Shown: positions 7,505-15,918 of the stretch, one piece after another
Position numbering within the stretch: the stretch's first letter is position 1
How the letters are laid out: the number at the start of each line of letters is the position of its first letter
IMG/VR virus record: IMGVR_UViG_3300046798_000010
Location: 1-20,492 of that record
DNA from: a virus
DNA: 20,492 nt
Direction: 5' to 3' (one strand)
Translations under genes and position numbers: made by a program
Notes under the pieces: generated by a model
The model's database searches: none
Seen by the model: only the letters and a program-made list of their open reading frames with translations
Told to the model about the DNA's origin: nothing

Positions 7505-7854
7505 TGGCGATCCATTCGGCGGGGCGGCGGCGGCATTTGGTGCGGGTGCAAAACCCCGCGCCGCCCGTGCCCGACGGCGACGGCGGGTTTGTGCAGACGT
7601 GGTCCGACGCGAACCCGCGCGAGTTGTATGTGTCGATCGAACCGCCGACGGCGCGCGACCTCGAACGGTTTACGCACAACACGATCACGGCGGGGCGCTC
7701 GGTCATGGTGACGGGGCCGTATCACGCGGGCGTCTCGACGCATACGCGGTTGGTGCTCGGCGCGCGGGTGTTTAACGTGGCGGGCGTCGACGTGCCGCTT
7801 GAGGCGAACCGCGAGATCGTCATGCTGTGCGCCGAGGTCGAGGTGCGCCCGTGA
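7504..7854 (+). CDS. head closure / head-tail joining protein
   Basis: The 116-aa beta-rich product follows the connector gene, where the head-tail joining protein (HK97 gp7 / SPP1 gp16-like) is expected. It begins 'GRRRHLVRVQNPAPPVPDGDGGFVQTW', the recurring start of this family (basic strand, then a 'D-G-D-G-G-x-V/F-x-x-W' turn). It ends in 'EIVMLCAEVE', also typical. The product likely seals the connector and provides the tail attachment surface. ATG 7504 overlaps the previous stop; its own stop overlaps the GTG of the next gene. Confidence 0.8.
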   Translation: MAIHSAGRRRHLVRVQNPAPPVPDGDGGFVQTWSDANPRELYVSIEPPTARDLERFTHNTITAGRSVMVTGPYHAGVSTHTRLVLGARVFNVAGVDVPLEANREIVMLCAEVEVRP

Positions 7855-8315
7855 GCATCAAATACGGGGGCAAGAGTTACAAATACGGCGCGCTCGAATT
7901 TGAGTGGCGCGGGATCGCCGAACTGCAAGCGGCGTTTGCGCAGTTGCCCAAGGCGCTCGCCGAGGAAGCGAACGCGATCGCGTTGACGCACGCGCAAGCG
8001 GCCGAGGCCGAGGTGCGCGCCGCATGGGCGCCGCACTCCAAGAGCGGCGAGATGCTCGGCGAGTTGCGGATCGAGACAATTGCGGTCGGCCCCTACACCC
8101 GCGCCGCGGTGCTCGTCGCCACGTCGCCGCAGGCGTTGTGGTTGGAAATGGGCACCGTGGCCCGGCATACCCGGCAAGGGTGGGAACGCGGCGCCATGCC
8201 GGGCACCAATGTGTTTATCCCGGCCATGCGCAAAATGCGCGCGGCCTTTTATGCCGAGGTCGAGGCGTTGCTCGAACGCTACGGCATGTCGGTGTGGTCG
8301 CGATGGGCGTCGTAG
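7851..8315 (+). CDS. HK97 gp10-like tail component
   Basis: The 154-aa product has features of the gp10-like minor tail/neck family (PF04883-type). An N-terminal 'EWRGIAELQAAFAQLPKALAEEAN' is followed by a helix in which A and E alternate. The core contains 'HSKSGEMLGELRI', then 'ALWLEMGTVARHTRQGW', the conserved 'EfGT' loop with T. A 'MPGTNVFIPAMRKMR' stretch follows, corresponding to the P-x-x-F-x-x-P-A region. The GTG at 7851 overlaps the preceding stop. It is placed exactly where this gene normally occurs, before the tail terminator. Confidence 0.82.
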   Translation: MSIKYGGKSYKYGALEFEWRGIAELQAAFAQLPKALAEEANAIALTHAQAAEAEVRAAWAPHSKSGEMLGELRIETIAVGPYTRAAVLVATSPQALWLEMGTVARHTRQGWERGAMPGTNVFIPAMRKMRAAFYAEVEALLERYGMSVWSRWAS

Positions 8316-8770
8316 ATCCGTCGGTGGTCGACGAGGCGCTCGTCGCCGTGTTGCAAAACGATACGGCGATCAAGGGGTTGTTGCCCGATGGCGTGTATTG
8401 GGACGTGGCACCACCGGCCGCGGTCGCGTTTGCGGTCGTGTCGCTCGTGACGGGCGGCGGCGTCTCGGTGTTCGGCGGGCGCGTGATTGACGACACGTTG
8501 TATGCCGTGAAGGCGGTCGTGCGCGACGGGCATGGATCGATCGCGTCCGCGGCGGCGGCAATCGACGCGGTGCTCGACGAGGGCACGTTGAGCGTCACCG
8601 GGTTTGAGGCGATGTATCGCGACGACCTCGACGGGCGGATCCGTTTCACCGAGATCGACGACTTCGACCGGGCCATTCGTTGGCAACACCGCGGCGCGCG
8701 TTACCACGTGCAGATCTCACACGACCCGATCGGCGTGACGCGGTCGGTCTTATTGGAGCAACGACGATGA
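8303..8770 (+). CDS. tail terminator / tail completion protein
   Basis: The 155-aa product resembles DUF3168-like tail terminator proteins that cap the tail tube and join it to the head. Visible features are 'VVDEALVAVLQNDTAIKGLLPDGVYWDVAPP', the typical 'L-x-x-D-x-x-I-x-x-L-x-x-G-V-Y' opening. Also present are 'VAFAVVSLVTGG', 'DDTLYAVKAVVRDG', and 'ASAAAAIDAVLDEGTL'. The start ATG lies inside the previous gene, a 13-base overlap. The stop overlaps the ATG of the tail tube gene. The gene order supports the call. Confidence 0.8.
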   Translation: MGVVDPSVVDEALVAVLQNDTAIKGLLPDGVYWDVAPPAAVAFAVVSLVTGGGVSVFGGRVIDDTLYAVKAVVRDGHGSIASAAAAIDAVLDEGTLSVTGFEAMYRDDLDGRIRFTEIDDFDRAIRWQHRGARYHVQISHDPIGVTRSVLLEQRR

Positions 8771-9171
8771 TCAAAACCGGACGTTACGGGAAAGTCAGTT
8801 GGGATCCGGCGGGGACCACGCCCGTCGAAGTGATCTCGTTAAACGCGTGGAAGCTCTCGATGAAAACAGAGTACGAGGACGTAACCTGTTTCAACGATGG
8901 CAATAAGGTCTACGTGCCCGGGATGCCTGATGTGTCAGGTAGCCTAGGTGGTTTTTTTAATGCGTCGAGCCTCGTGATCATTGATGCCGCATTTGATGCC
9001 ACGGTGCCGGGCATGTTGGCGTTAATGCCCAACCGCAACGAAACCGGGATCGAGTTCTCGGGGTTGGCGTATCTCGACGCCGATATCGACGCGTCCCTCG
9101 GCGCGCCGAAGCTGGCGAGTAACTTTCGCGCGGCCGGAACATGGGACATTCCCACCACGCCCGTGCCGTGA
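8767..9171 (+). CDS. major tail tube protein
   Basis: The 134-aa product is beta-rich and sits between the tail terminator and the assembly chaperone, the standard position of the tail tube subunit. It starts 'KTGRYGKVSWDP' and has the 'ISLNAWKLSMKTEYEDVTCFNDGNKVYVPGMPDVSGSL' region, typical of small tube proteins: a strand, a charged loop, then a strand with G-S-L. The C-terminus ends with 'NFRAAGTWDIP'. A stretch near 8890-8970 is less GC-rich than neighbours and includes a T7 run at 8952-8958 (in-frame T_TTT_TTT). Function is inferred from position and pattern; homology is not proven here. Confidence 0.75.
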   Translation: MIKTGRYGKVSWDPAGTTPVEVISLNAWKLSMKTEYEDVTCFNDGNKVYVPGMPDVSGSLGGFFNASSLVIIDAAFDATVPGMLALMPNRNETGIEFSGLAYLDADIDASLGAPKLASNFRAAGTWDIPTTPVP

Positions 9172-9174
9172 TCG

Positions 9175-9465
9175 ATGCTCGACAAGTTCAAGTTACGCGG
9201 CGCCCGGGCGTCGATCGTGTGGGGGTATCACACGGCGGCGGCGCTCGGGGCGTGGCGTGTGTCGCGCGAGAAAATCCCGGGCACCAAGTTAGACACGGGA
9301 TGGCAACTGCGGGCGACGATCGAGCGGGCGGATGCGTTTCAGATGGCGCGCCGCCCGCTGTATTTCACGGCGCCGCACGACAAAGGGTTGTGGTGTTGGC
9401 CCGTCGACAAAGTCGCGATGCATGGCACGACCTTAACCGCGCGCTTACGTGCGCCGGAGCAATGA
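9175..9465 (+). CDS. hypothetical tail-region protein
   Basis: The 96-aa product lies between the tail tube and the tail chaperone genes. It is mixed alpha/beta, rich in Trp and Arg, with a 'GYHTAAALGAWRVSRE' segment, a central 'ATIERADAFQMARRPLYFTAPH' segment and 'GLWCWPVDKV' before the end. I recognise the layout as one recurring at this locus in siphovirus clusters, but no function is known to me. Its ATG lies three bases after the previous stop. Confidence 0.7.
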   Translation: MLDKFKLRGARASIVWGYHTAAALGAWRVSREKIPGTKLDTGWQLRATIERADAFQMARRPLYFTAPHDKGLWCWPVDKVAMHGTTLTARLRAPEQ

Positions 9466-9469
9466 CCGT

Positions 9470-9937
9470 ATGACCGACGGCACCCGATCCCGCTTCGTGC
9501 AACCGCTCGAACGCGTGTTGACGCTCGACAACGGCGATACGTTGACCGTGCGGCGCCGCCTCACGGCGGGCGAACAAATGGATATGTTCGGCCGCTTGTA
9601 TTCGGCGCACGGTAACGGGGGCGGGGCGTTGCGCCTCAACCCGGTGCAAACCGGGTTTGCGTTGATCGTCGCGTATCTGATCGATTGGAGTTTTGCCGAC
9701 GCGCACGGCGCGAAAGTGATCATCCGCGGCGAGCCGCTCGCGGTCGTCGAGGCCGCGATCCGGATGCTCGACCCGGATGATTTTCAAGAGGTCAAGCGCG
9801 CCGTCGAACTACACGACGCCGAGGTCGTCGCCGAGCGGGCCACAGTAAAAAAAACCCCGAATGGCGACGACGGATCGAAAGCGATCTCCGAGTCGCGATC
9901 CGGTGTGGGTGGCGCGTCGAGTGGGTTCGCGAATTAG
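9470..9937 (+). CDS. tail assembly chaperone, unshifted product (gpG-like)
   Basis: The 155-aa product is encoded directly upstream of the tape measure gene, the place of the lambda G-type assembly chaperone. It contains 'RVLTLDNGDTLTVRRRLTAGEQMDMF', then a helical, mixed central portion with 'LIVAYLIDWSF' and 'MLDPDDFQEVKRAVELHDAEVVAE'. At residues 127-128 an AAA-AAA pair forms a slippery heptamer (9847-9853). Translation without slippage adds 27 residues (ending SSGFAN). The start ATG 9470 follows the previous stop by four bases. The chaperone binds the tape measure during tail assembly; that role is inferred from position. Confidence 0.82.
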   Translation: MTDGTRSRFVQPLERVLTLDNGDTLTVRRRLTAGEQMDMFGRLYSAHGNGGGALRLNPVQTGFALIVAYLIDWSFADAHGAKVIIRGEPLAVVEAAIRMLDPDDFQEVKRAVELHDAEVVAERATVKKTPNGDDGSKAISESRSGVGGASSGFAN

Positions 9938-10056
9938 ATCTCGACGATTACGCCGTGTTGTTGGAGATGCTCAACGCCGAGGCGAAAGGCACGCGCGACG
10001 ATGACGACGACGAGCCGAGCGACGACCCCGACGCAGTGATCGAGGATCATGGCTGA
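9470..10056 (+). CDS. tail assembly chaperone, predicted -1 frameshift product (gpGT-like)
   Basis: A -1 slip on A_AAA_AAA (9847-9853) moves reading so that base 9853 is read twice, then continues through 67 more codons to the TGA at 10054-10056. The added part reads 'NPEWRRRIESD...' and includes 'WRVEWVRELDLDDYAVLLEM' and a strongly acidic tail of repeated Asp. That is typical of the T extension of gpGT-like chaperones. The joint product would be 195 aa. It overlaps the tape measure ATG (10049) by eight bases. The two segments are 9470-9853 and 9853-10056. The shift efficiency is unknown. Confidence 0.85.
9847..9895 (+). promoter_or_regulatory. programmed -1 frameshift site with downstream stem-loop
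   Basis: The slippery sequence A_AAA_AAA lies in frame at 9847-9853 within an A8 run. Eleven bases further on, a hairpin can form: an outer stem CGAC/GTCG (9865-9868 with 9892-9895) and an inner stem GATCG/CGATC (9873-9877 with 9882-9886) closed by an AAAG loop. Such structures can stimulate slippage. The spacing is a little longer than the usual 5-9 bases. Confidence 0.75.
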
Positions 10057-12292
10057 ACCTCTGAGCGGCACCCTCGGCGCCGACTTTTCCAAGTTTGTCG
10101 ACGAGTGCGCCAAGTCGGTCGCGGCGCTCGAAGCGATCAAAGCCACGTCCGAGCGCATGGTCGGCTCGCTCGATCAGGTCGTCAAGGCGACCGACGACAA
10201 CGCGATCTCATTTACCAAACTCACCGCGTCGTATGTGAGCGGGCAAGCGATCCTCAACGCCGTGTCGGCGACGTGGGAGACGCTGACCGGGTTCATGGGT
10301 GACGCCGTCGCCGCGGCCAACGAGAGCGAGGCGGCACAGGTCAAACTCAACGCGGCGTTGACGGCGCAAGGCACCAACATGCCGAGCGTCGTCGCCGCGT
10401 ATGAGCAATACGCCCGCACGTTGCAAGCGACGACCACCTTTAGCGACGACGCCGTGACCGCGGCTGAGGGCGTGCTCGTGACCATCGGGCAGGTCATGCC
10501 GCGCGATATGAAAAAGGCGCTCGACGCGAGCGCCGACCTTGCCGCGGGGTTGGGTAAGACGTTGCCCGAGGCGGCGACGATGCTCTCGAAAGCGATCGAG
10601 GGGAACGCGGGCGCGCTCAAGTCGGCCGGGATCAACTTCGCCGACGCGGGCAAAGAGGCCGTGTCATTCGATCAAATCATCGGCGCCATCAATGACAAGT
10701 TTGAGGGGCAAGCGAGCGCCGCCGCGGACACCTACGCGGGCAAGGTCAAGCAACTGGAAAATGAGTGGTCGTCGTTGCTCACGACGATCGGCAAGTATGT
10801 GACGACTAACCCGGTCGTGAAGGCGGCGATCGACGAGGTCACGCGGTTGCTCGGGTCGCAGAATGACAAACTCGGCGACAACAAGAAAGCGGTCGACTTT
10901 GTCTCTGAGGCGGTGATCTTTTTTGCCAAGGCGCTCGACACGGGCGTCGGCGCGGTCGGCGGGTTTGTCGGCGCCGCGTTGCGCATGCAATCGGACGTGC
11001 AGTTAACCGCGTCGGTGATCTATGGGTTCGTGGCCGATCTCGCCGAGGCGTGGCAAACGCTCGGCGCCATGGATCCAACGGGCGGATTTTTCACACCCGG
11101 GTATGAGGCGCAACTCGTCGCGGTCACGCAAGCGGCCGAGGGGTTCCGGCAACGCTCCGTTGAGTTGAGCGAGGCAAGCGGCGTTAACGCCGTGGCGGCG
11201 GGCCAATGGGATCAAGCGCTCGGCGGCGTGCGCTCGACGCTCGGCGACATGATTACCAAGCTAGAGGAAAGCCGCGACACGACCGCGCGTAACACGACCG
11301 CGACCAACGATCAAACCGGCGCATGGGATCGCGGCACGACCTCGTTGATGAATCGCGCCAAGGCGCAAGAGGATGCCGACAAAGCCGCGCGACGGGATAT
11401 CAAACTGTTAGAGGATGGGATCGCATGGGCCGAGGCGTTCTCCGCGGCGTATGCCAAATTGCAAGCGGACTATTACGCCGAGGTCGGCAAGGCGTCGGCG
11501 AACACGACCAAGGCACAGATCGATAACGCATGGGCCGCGGCCAATGCACAGATCGCGAGTATGGAGAAAGCCAAAACGCTCACGATCGATAACTACAATT
11601 TGATCATCGCGAAAGCCAACGCGACCGTCGACAACATTATCGCCAAGCGGTTGCAAGACGACGCCTCGACGATCGACCACTATCAGTTACTCGCGGCCAA
11701 GGCCGAGGAAGCCTACGGGTTCGCGCTCGCGCACTCCGACCACTACACCGCCGAGGCGATCAACAACTTGCGCGAGCAAGCCGACGTGGCCAACGAGCGG
11801 TTGACGTGGTGGCAAGACGCGGCCAACGCGTCCCTTGACAATGTCAAGGGCACGGCCAAAAGCACGGCCGACACGATCGGCGAGATTACGAAAAAGTTTG
11901 ACGAGGCGAGCGGCGCGGCGACGCGCTTTCAGGATGCGCAGAAAACGTCCACCTCGATCGCGGGTGGGTGGTTGCCCGAGGGCGCGAAGATCGTCGGCGA
12001 TCAATTGATTGGCCCACAGGGGCAGACGGTCAACCTCGTGTCGGCGGGCGGGTTCCTCAGCGGGGCCAAAGCGTTGCCGGACAATTGGCAAGCGACCTAT
12101 TACGGCGGGTTAGGGTTGGGCGGCGGGTGGAATGCGGCGGGCGCCAAGGCGTCGACCACGGTCAACGTCAACGCGGGCGCGGTCACGAATAATTACCCGA
12201 TCATGAACGACCCCAACGCCATGGATCAACTGGGGCGGATCGTCGGTGACGCCGTGATGAACCGCGTGACGCGAAGCGGGGCGCTCGTATGA
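10049..12292 (+). CDS. tape measure protein
   Basis: This protein sets tail length and may assist DNA entry. The 747-aa product is long, helical and Ala-rich, lies directly after the chaperone, and carries a recognised conserved block (about residues 130-200). That block is 'FSDDAVTAAEGVLVT' followed by 'DLAAGLGKTLPEAATMLSKA' and 'GALKSAGI', as in many tape measure proteins. Residues 285-312 are hydrophobic and Gly-rich, a possible membrane-active segment. At 0.15 nm per residue (a rule of thumb) the tail would be near 110 nm. The ATG overlaps the frameshift product's stop; the stop overlaps the hub start (ATGA). Confidence 0.9.
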   Translation: MAEPLSGTLGADFSKFVDECAKSVAALEAIKATSERMVGSLDQVVKATDDNAISFTKLTASYVSGQAILNAVSATWETLTGFMGDAVAAANESEAAQVKLNAALTAQGTNMPSVVAAYEQYARTLQATTTFSDDAVTAAEGVLVTIGQVMPRDMKKALDASADLAAGLGKTLPEAATMLSKAIEGNAGALKSAGINFADAGKEAVSFDQIIGAINDKFEGQASAAADTYAGKVKQLENEWSSLLTTIGKYVTTNPVVKAAIDEVTRLLGSQNDKLGDNKKAVDFVSEAVIFFAKALDTGVGAVGGFVGAALRMQSDVQLTASVIYGFVADLAEAWQTLGAMDPTGGFFTPGYEAQLVAVTQAAEGFRQRSVELSEASGVNAVAAGQWDQALGGVRSTLGDMITKLEESRDTTARNTTATNDQTGAWDRGTTSLMNRAKAQEDADKAARRDIKLLEDGIAWAEAFSAAYAKLQADYYAEVGKASANTTKAQIDNAWAAANAQIASMEKAKTLTIDNYNLIIAKANATVDNIIAKRLQDDASTIDHYQLLAAKAEEAYGFALAHSDHYTAEAINNLREQADVANERLTWWQDAANASLDNVKGTAKSTADTIGEITKKFDEASGAATRFQDAQKTSTSIAGGWLPEGAKIVGDQLIGPQGQTVNLVSAGGFLSGAKALPDNWQATYYGGLGLGGGWNAAGAKASTTVNVNAGAVTNNYPIMNDPNAMDQLGRIVGDAVMNRVTRSGALV

Positions 12293-14991
12293 GCACGTAT
12301 CCGGCGACGTGTTTACTCGGGCACCGCCTCAACGCGTTCCGCCTCAATTATCTCGTCGGCAAGATCCTGATCAACATCGGCGGCGCATGGACCGACGGCG
12401 CACAGGATTTTGTGATCGAGTCGCTCACGATCGCCGACCGCCTCAACGAAGTGCCCAATACGTTGATCGCCACGGTGCGCGGCGCCAAGCCGATCGAGGG
12501 GTCGATCGTGCGCGTGGTGATCGGGAGTCGCAACGGGCAACCGTTATTTGTCGGCAACGTGTTGCGCGTGACGCGCCGCTGGGCCGCGGCCAACCCCGCG
12601 CACGTGCTGTACGATATCGAGGCGATCGATCCCACATGGCGGCTGACGGCTAAACTCTTTTCAAATCGCTATCGCAACCTCTCGGCCTCGGTGATTGCGG
12701 CCGACGTGCTCACCTACGCGCCGTCGGGGTTCACGAGTCAGATTGAACCAAATTTACCAGTGCTCGACGAGATCACGTTCACGAACGTCAACATCATGGA
12801 CGCGTTCACGCAACTCGCCAACCGGATTGGCGGCTATACGCTCGTCGATTACAACGCGGTCGTGTATTTGTTCCGGACCCCGACCGTCGTGTCGCCGCCA
12901 ACGCCGCTCAATGCGGCGCACCCGTCTCTCGCGGGCGTGACCTATACACGCGACCTCTCACAGATCGTCACGCGCGCCCTCGTCGAGGGCGGCGGCGGCA
13001 ACGCGATCGCCAACGTGGCCGAGGGCGGCACGATCATTCCGGTCGACGTGATCGGGTGGTATCTCACGAGCGGGGGGCTCGTGCGGCCCGGTCCGCAATA
13101 TGTCGGCTATACGGGGATCCAACAAGGCGGCGCGGGCGCGTTTGCGGGCGAGGGCACGGTGCCCACGAGCGCGCCGAATGCGGCGTTGTATGGACACGTC
13201 GACGGGGCGGGCGTCGATCCCGGCGCGCACAGTTACGCGTATACGTGGATCACGGGGAACGGCCAATCGATCCCCTCGCCGGTGGCGACGGTGACGACCT
13301 CGGGACCGCCGCCCGCGATGACGCCCGGCCCGGTGCTCGCGAATGAAACCAACGCGGGGTATTTTGGCAACCTGATCGCGAACGCCGATTACGTCTACGC
13401 GCATACGTTCACGACCGCGGCCACGTATAACGATTTGGATCCCACGAAAGAAAGCGCGTTGTCGGTGCCGAGTCAAATCCGCACGATCGCGCGCGCGCAA
13501 CCGGCCGCGCCGCGGCTCGCGAGTGAAACCACGGGCGGCGGATCGTTCGTGGTCGGCGCGACCTACTATTGGGCCTTTCAGTTTTCCGCGGCGCCCGAGT
13601 ATGCGACGCTCGATCCGGCGTTGCTCTCGCCGTTGTCGGCGCTCGGGTGGTATACCCCGACGCCGCCGCCGCCCGGCGCGCCGGGGAGTGCGACATCGGC
13701 GGGCGTCTCGGTGTTTTTCCCGTGCCCCGCGGGCGGGCCGTTTCGGTGGATCCACTTTTTCCGCGGCGCCGCGAATGCCGGACCCGAGACGCTGCGCCAT
13801 TATCCGAGCGGCCCGATCGCGTATCCGTCGCAGGGGGGCGAACAATACTTCCGCGACTTTGGCGGGCCGACCGATGCCGGGGGCGTGCCGACCGTGACGG
13901 GGGCGCAACAAGTCGGCGTCCGCATTGCCGGACCGGCCGCAACGCCGTATACGTTTATTCACTTGTGGCGCTCACCGGCCAACGGTGGCGCGGGCGCGCT
14001 CAAGTGGATCAACGTGGCGTTGCCGTTCCTGCCGGGTGCTGAACAGTATTACCGCGACGGCGGCGCCGACGGCACGTTGACCGGGAACACGCCGCCCGCG
14101 CAAGGGCAAAGCATTAATCAAGTGATGGTCACGGGGATCGCGCCGGGGCCGTTGGGCGTGACGCAACGCTATCTCTACCGCACCGCCGCAGGGTCGTCGC
14201 AGTTGCGCCTAATCACGGCGTTAGGCGACAACACGACGACGGCATACCTCGACCTCATCCCCGACACGAATTTGCAGGGCAACGCGCCGACGGTCGACAC
14301 GTCGGGCATTATTCAAACCGCGAAATTGATCTCGGCGGGGTCGACGTCGATGACGATGACCAGCACCGCGCCATTTTCCGCGACGGGCGGCTATGTGATC
14401 GTCAATCAACAAGTGATCCGCTATACGGGCGTGACGGCGACGGCGTTGGTTGGGATCCCGCCGTTCGGCGACGGGGCGATCCTGCAATCGATCCCATGGG
14501 GCACGCCCGTAACCGCGGCGCCCGCGTTGGTCGGCGTGTCGGGCGTGAAGTATCCGATCCGCAAGGGCGATCAAATCAATGTGCTGGCCGTGGTCGAGGA
14601 CGCCGCGGCGCAACAGGCGCTCGCCGCCTTGATTGGCGGCAACGGCGTGCGCGAATCCTTGTTACAGGATGGGCGCATTTCGATCACCGAGGCGACGGCG
14701 CGCGGGCGCGCGTTACTGGCGGCGCACAAGGACGTGCTTGAAACGTTCGCGCACCGCTCGCGGGATCCGCTGACGCGCTCGGGCGCGACCGTCACGGTCG
14801 ACCTACCGGCGCCCACCGACATTCACGGCGCCTTCCGCTTGCAGGATGTGACGATCGCCCACTTCAACGGGCGCGGGTTGGTGATGCCCACGTATGACGC
14901 CCGATCGTCGTCGCAACGCTTCACGTTTGAGGATCTCGTGCGCCAGATGGCGAACACCACGCCGCCGCCCGCGACCGGAGAGGATCGCTAG
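12289..14991 (+). CDS. tail tip / baseplate hub protein with large repeat insertion
   Basis: The 900-aa product begins with about 235 residues resembling the gpD/gp27-like hub fold: a barrel-type start 'DRLNEVPNTLIATVRG', 'PLFVGNVLRVTR', 'YDIEAIDPTWRLTAKL' and a helix 'MDAFTQLANRIGGYTLVD'. A hub-like end (about 745-900: 'ARGRALLAAHKDVLETF', 'GATVTVDLPAP') follows. Between them lies a long beta-rich insertion (about 290-690). It holds three fibronectin-like units (each with Y-x-Y/W, then P-x-S-x-x-S) near residues 315, 365 and 423, and three units with an 'IH-x-x-R/YLYRT' core near 490, 558 and 628 that end G-x-x-P-T/P. The insertion is probably exposed and may bind host glycans. The name is inferred from pattern and position. 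Confidence 0.7.
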   Translation: MSTYPATCLLGHRLNAFRLNYLVGKILINIGGAWTDGAQDFVIESLTIADRLNEVPNTLIATVRGAKPIEGSIVRVVIGSRNGQPLFVGNVLRVTRRWAAANPAHVLYDIEAIDPTWRLTAKLFSNRYRNLSASVIAADVLTYAPSGFTSQIEPNLPVLDEITFTNVNIMDAFTQLANRIGGYTLVDYNAVVYLFRTPTVVSPPTPLNAAHPSLAGVTYTRDLSQIVTRALVEGGGGNAIANVAEGGTIIPVDVIGWYLTSGGLVRPGPQYVGYTGIQQGGAGAFAGEGTVPTSAPNAALYGHVDGAGVDPGAHSYAYTWITGNGQSIPSPVATVTTSGPPPAMTPGPVLANETNAGYFGNLIANADYVYAHTFTTAATYNDLDPTKESALSVPSQIRTIARAQPAAPRLASETTGGGSFVVGATYYWAFQFSAAPEYATLDPALLSPLSALGWYTPTPPPPGAPGSATSAGVSVFFPCPAGGPFRWIHFFRGAANAGPETLRHYPSGPIAYPSQGGEQYFRDFGGPTDAGGVPTVTGAQQVGVRIAGPAATPYTFIHLWRSPANGGAGALKWINVALPFLPGAEQYYRDGGADGTLTGNTPPAQGQSINQVMVTGIAPGPLGVTQRYLYRTAAGSSQLRLITALGDNTTTAYLDLIPDTNLQGNAPTVDTSGIIQTAKLISAGSTSMTMTSTAPFSATGGYVIVNQQVIRYTGVTATALVGIPPFGDGAILQSIPWGTPVTAAPALVGVSGVKYPIRKGDQINVLAVVEDAAAQQALAALIGGNGVRESLLQDGRISITEATARGRALLAAHKDVLETFAHRSRDPLTRSGATVTVDLPAPTDIHGAFRLQDVTIAHFNGRGLVMPTYDARSSSQRFTFEDLVRQMANTTPPPATGEDR

Positions 14992-15519
14992 ATGCCCATC
15001 AACCGCGGACCGTTTAACGCGCTCGTTGACGACGACGGATCGAACACGATCGGCACGCCGTGGAATAAACAAGCGATCAAGGACGTGCTACTCGATCCGA
15101 TGGATCTGGCGTTGCCCGTGTGGCAAGTGCAACCGTTCAACGCGGCGCACTATAGCGGGTCGGGCGGCATGGTGTGGACCGTCGGCGCCGCGGCGGTTCT
15201 GGTTAGCCGTTACGCCATCATCAATGGGCGGATCTTGGTCTGGTATTTTTACGTGTCGTGGTTTTCCGGCGGGAATGCCTTGAGCGGCACGCCATCGACC
15301 AGTATCACTATCACGTTACCGGGCGGATTAATCGGCTTTGCGGGACCACAAATCGAAACGATCGATTTTTGCGCCGGGGTCGCGGGTGTGCCGCAAGGGG
15401 CGGGGTTAAACGCGTCGCCGCAAGGTGGCCAACTATCGATCTCCAAAACGAATTCGCAGAACTTTGCGGTGACGGACATCCCCGGCTTGGTGGCAACGGT
15501 CGTATTAGAAATCGCGTAA
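14992..15519 (+). CDS. virion-associated tail-tip protein, unknown function
   Basis: The 175-aa product starts immediately after the hub stop, with GGAG/AGGA at 14977-14984, seven bases upstream of the ATG. It opens 'RGPFNALVDDDGSNTIGTPWNKQAIKDVLLDPMD', a pattern that recurs in tail-end proteins. The rest is beta-rich with hydrophobic aromatic strands (VSRYAIINGRILVWYFYVSW) suggestive of a jelly-roll or lectin-like fold. It is likely part of the tail tip or a receptor-binding structure. No named family can be assigned. Confidence 0.75.
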   Translation: MPINRGPFNALVDDDGSNTIGTPWNKQAIKDVLLDPMDLALPVWQVQPFNAAHYSGSGGMVWTVGAAAVLVSRYAIINGRILVWYFYVSWFSGGNALSGTPSTSITITLPGGLIGFAGPQIETIDFCAGVAGVPQGAGLNASPQGGQLSISKTNSQNFAVTDIPGLVATVVLEIA

Positions 15520-15525
15520 ACCATC

Positions 15526-15822
15526 ATGGCGCAACCCTTTCCGCCGCAAGGCAACCAAACGCAACACACCGAACGCCCGTTGAAGATCTACGCGGAGCAA
15601 TACGTCGACGGCGCGCCGTTGCCGATCGGCGTGTCGACCGCGGGGCCTAACAACGCGGTGACGCCGCCGTATGTGATCGCGGGCGGCGTGTATTGGCCGG
15701 TGCGCGTCGGCGAGTGGGTGATCTCGAATCGGTATACCGGCGCGCCGATCGAAGTGATCTCGGATGAGGAATTTTCCGAGCGGTTCGGCGGCGGCGGCGG
15801 GCCGAACGAGGCGCCCGTGTGA
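15526..15822 (+). CDS. hypothetical small virion protein
   Basis: The 98-aa product follows the preceding stop by six bases. It has a Gln/Pro-rich N-terminus, a beta-rich core with 'KIYAEQYVDGAPLPIGV' and 'GVYWPVRVGEWVISNRYTGAPIEVISDEEF', and ends in a Gly-rich stretch. The 'VRVGEWVISNRYTG' segment resembles a small structural beta-sandwich. No family is recognised. The stop overlaps the GTG of the next 29-aa frame. Confidence 0.7.
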   Translation: MAQPFPPQGNQTQHTERPLKIYAEQYVDGAPLPIGVSTAGPNNAVTPPYVIAGGVYWPVRVGEWVISNRYTGAPIEVISDEEFSERFGGGGGPNEAPV

Positions 15823-15908
15823 ATACCGACCAAACGCAAAACTTTGTCTTGATTGCGTTCGGCTTTGCGTTGTTGCTCGTCGTGTTCTACGGCGCCCGGC
15901 GCCGCTAA
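15819..15908 (+). CDS. 29-aa single-pass membrane peptide
   Basis: A GTG start overlaps the preceding stop (GTGA). The product has a polar N-terminus (NTDQTQN), a hydrophobic segment of about 16 residues (residues 9-24) and a basic GARRR end. It is a plausible small membrane protein preceding the next two-pass gene. Together they could be lysis-related (holin or partner). The short length keeps confidence moderate. Confidence 0.5.
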   Translation: MNTDQTQNFVLIAFGFALLLVVFYGARRR

Positions 15909-15918
15909 CGGAGGGTCC

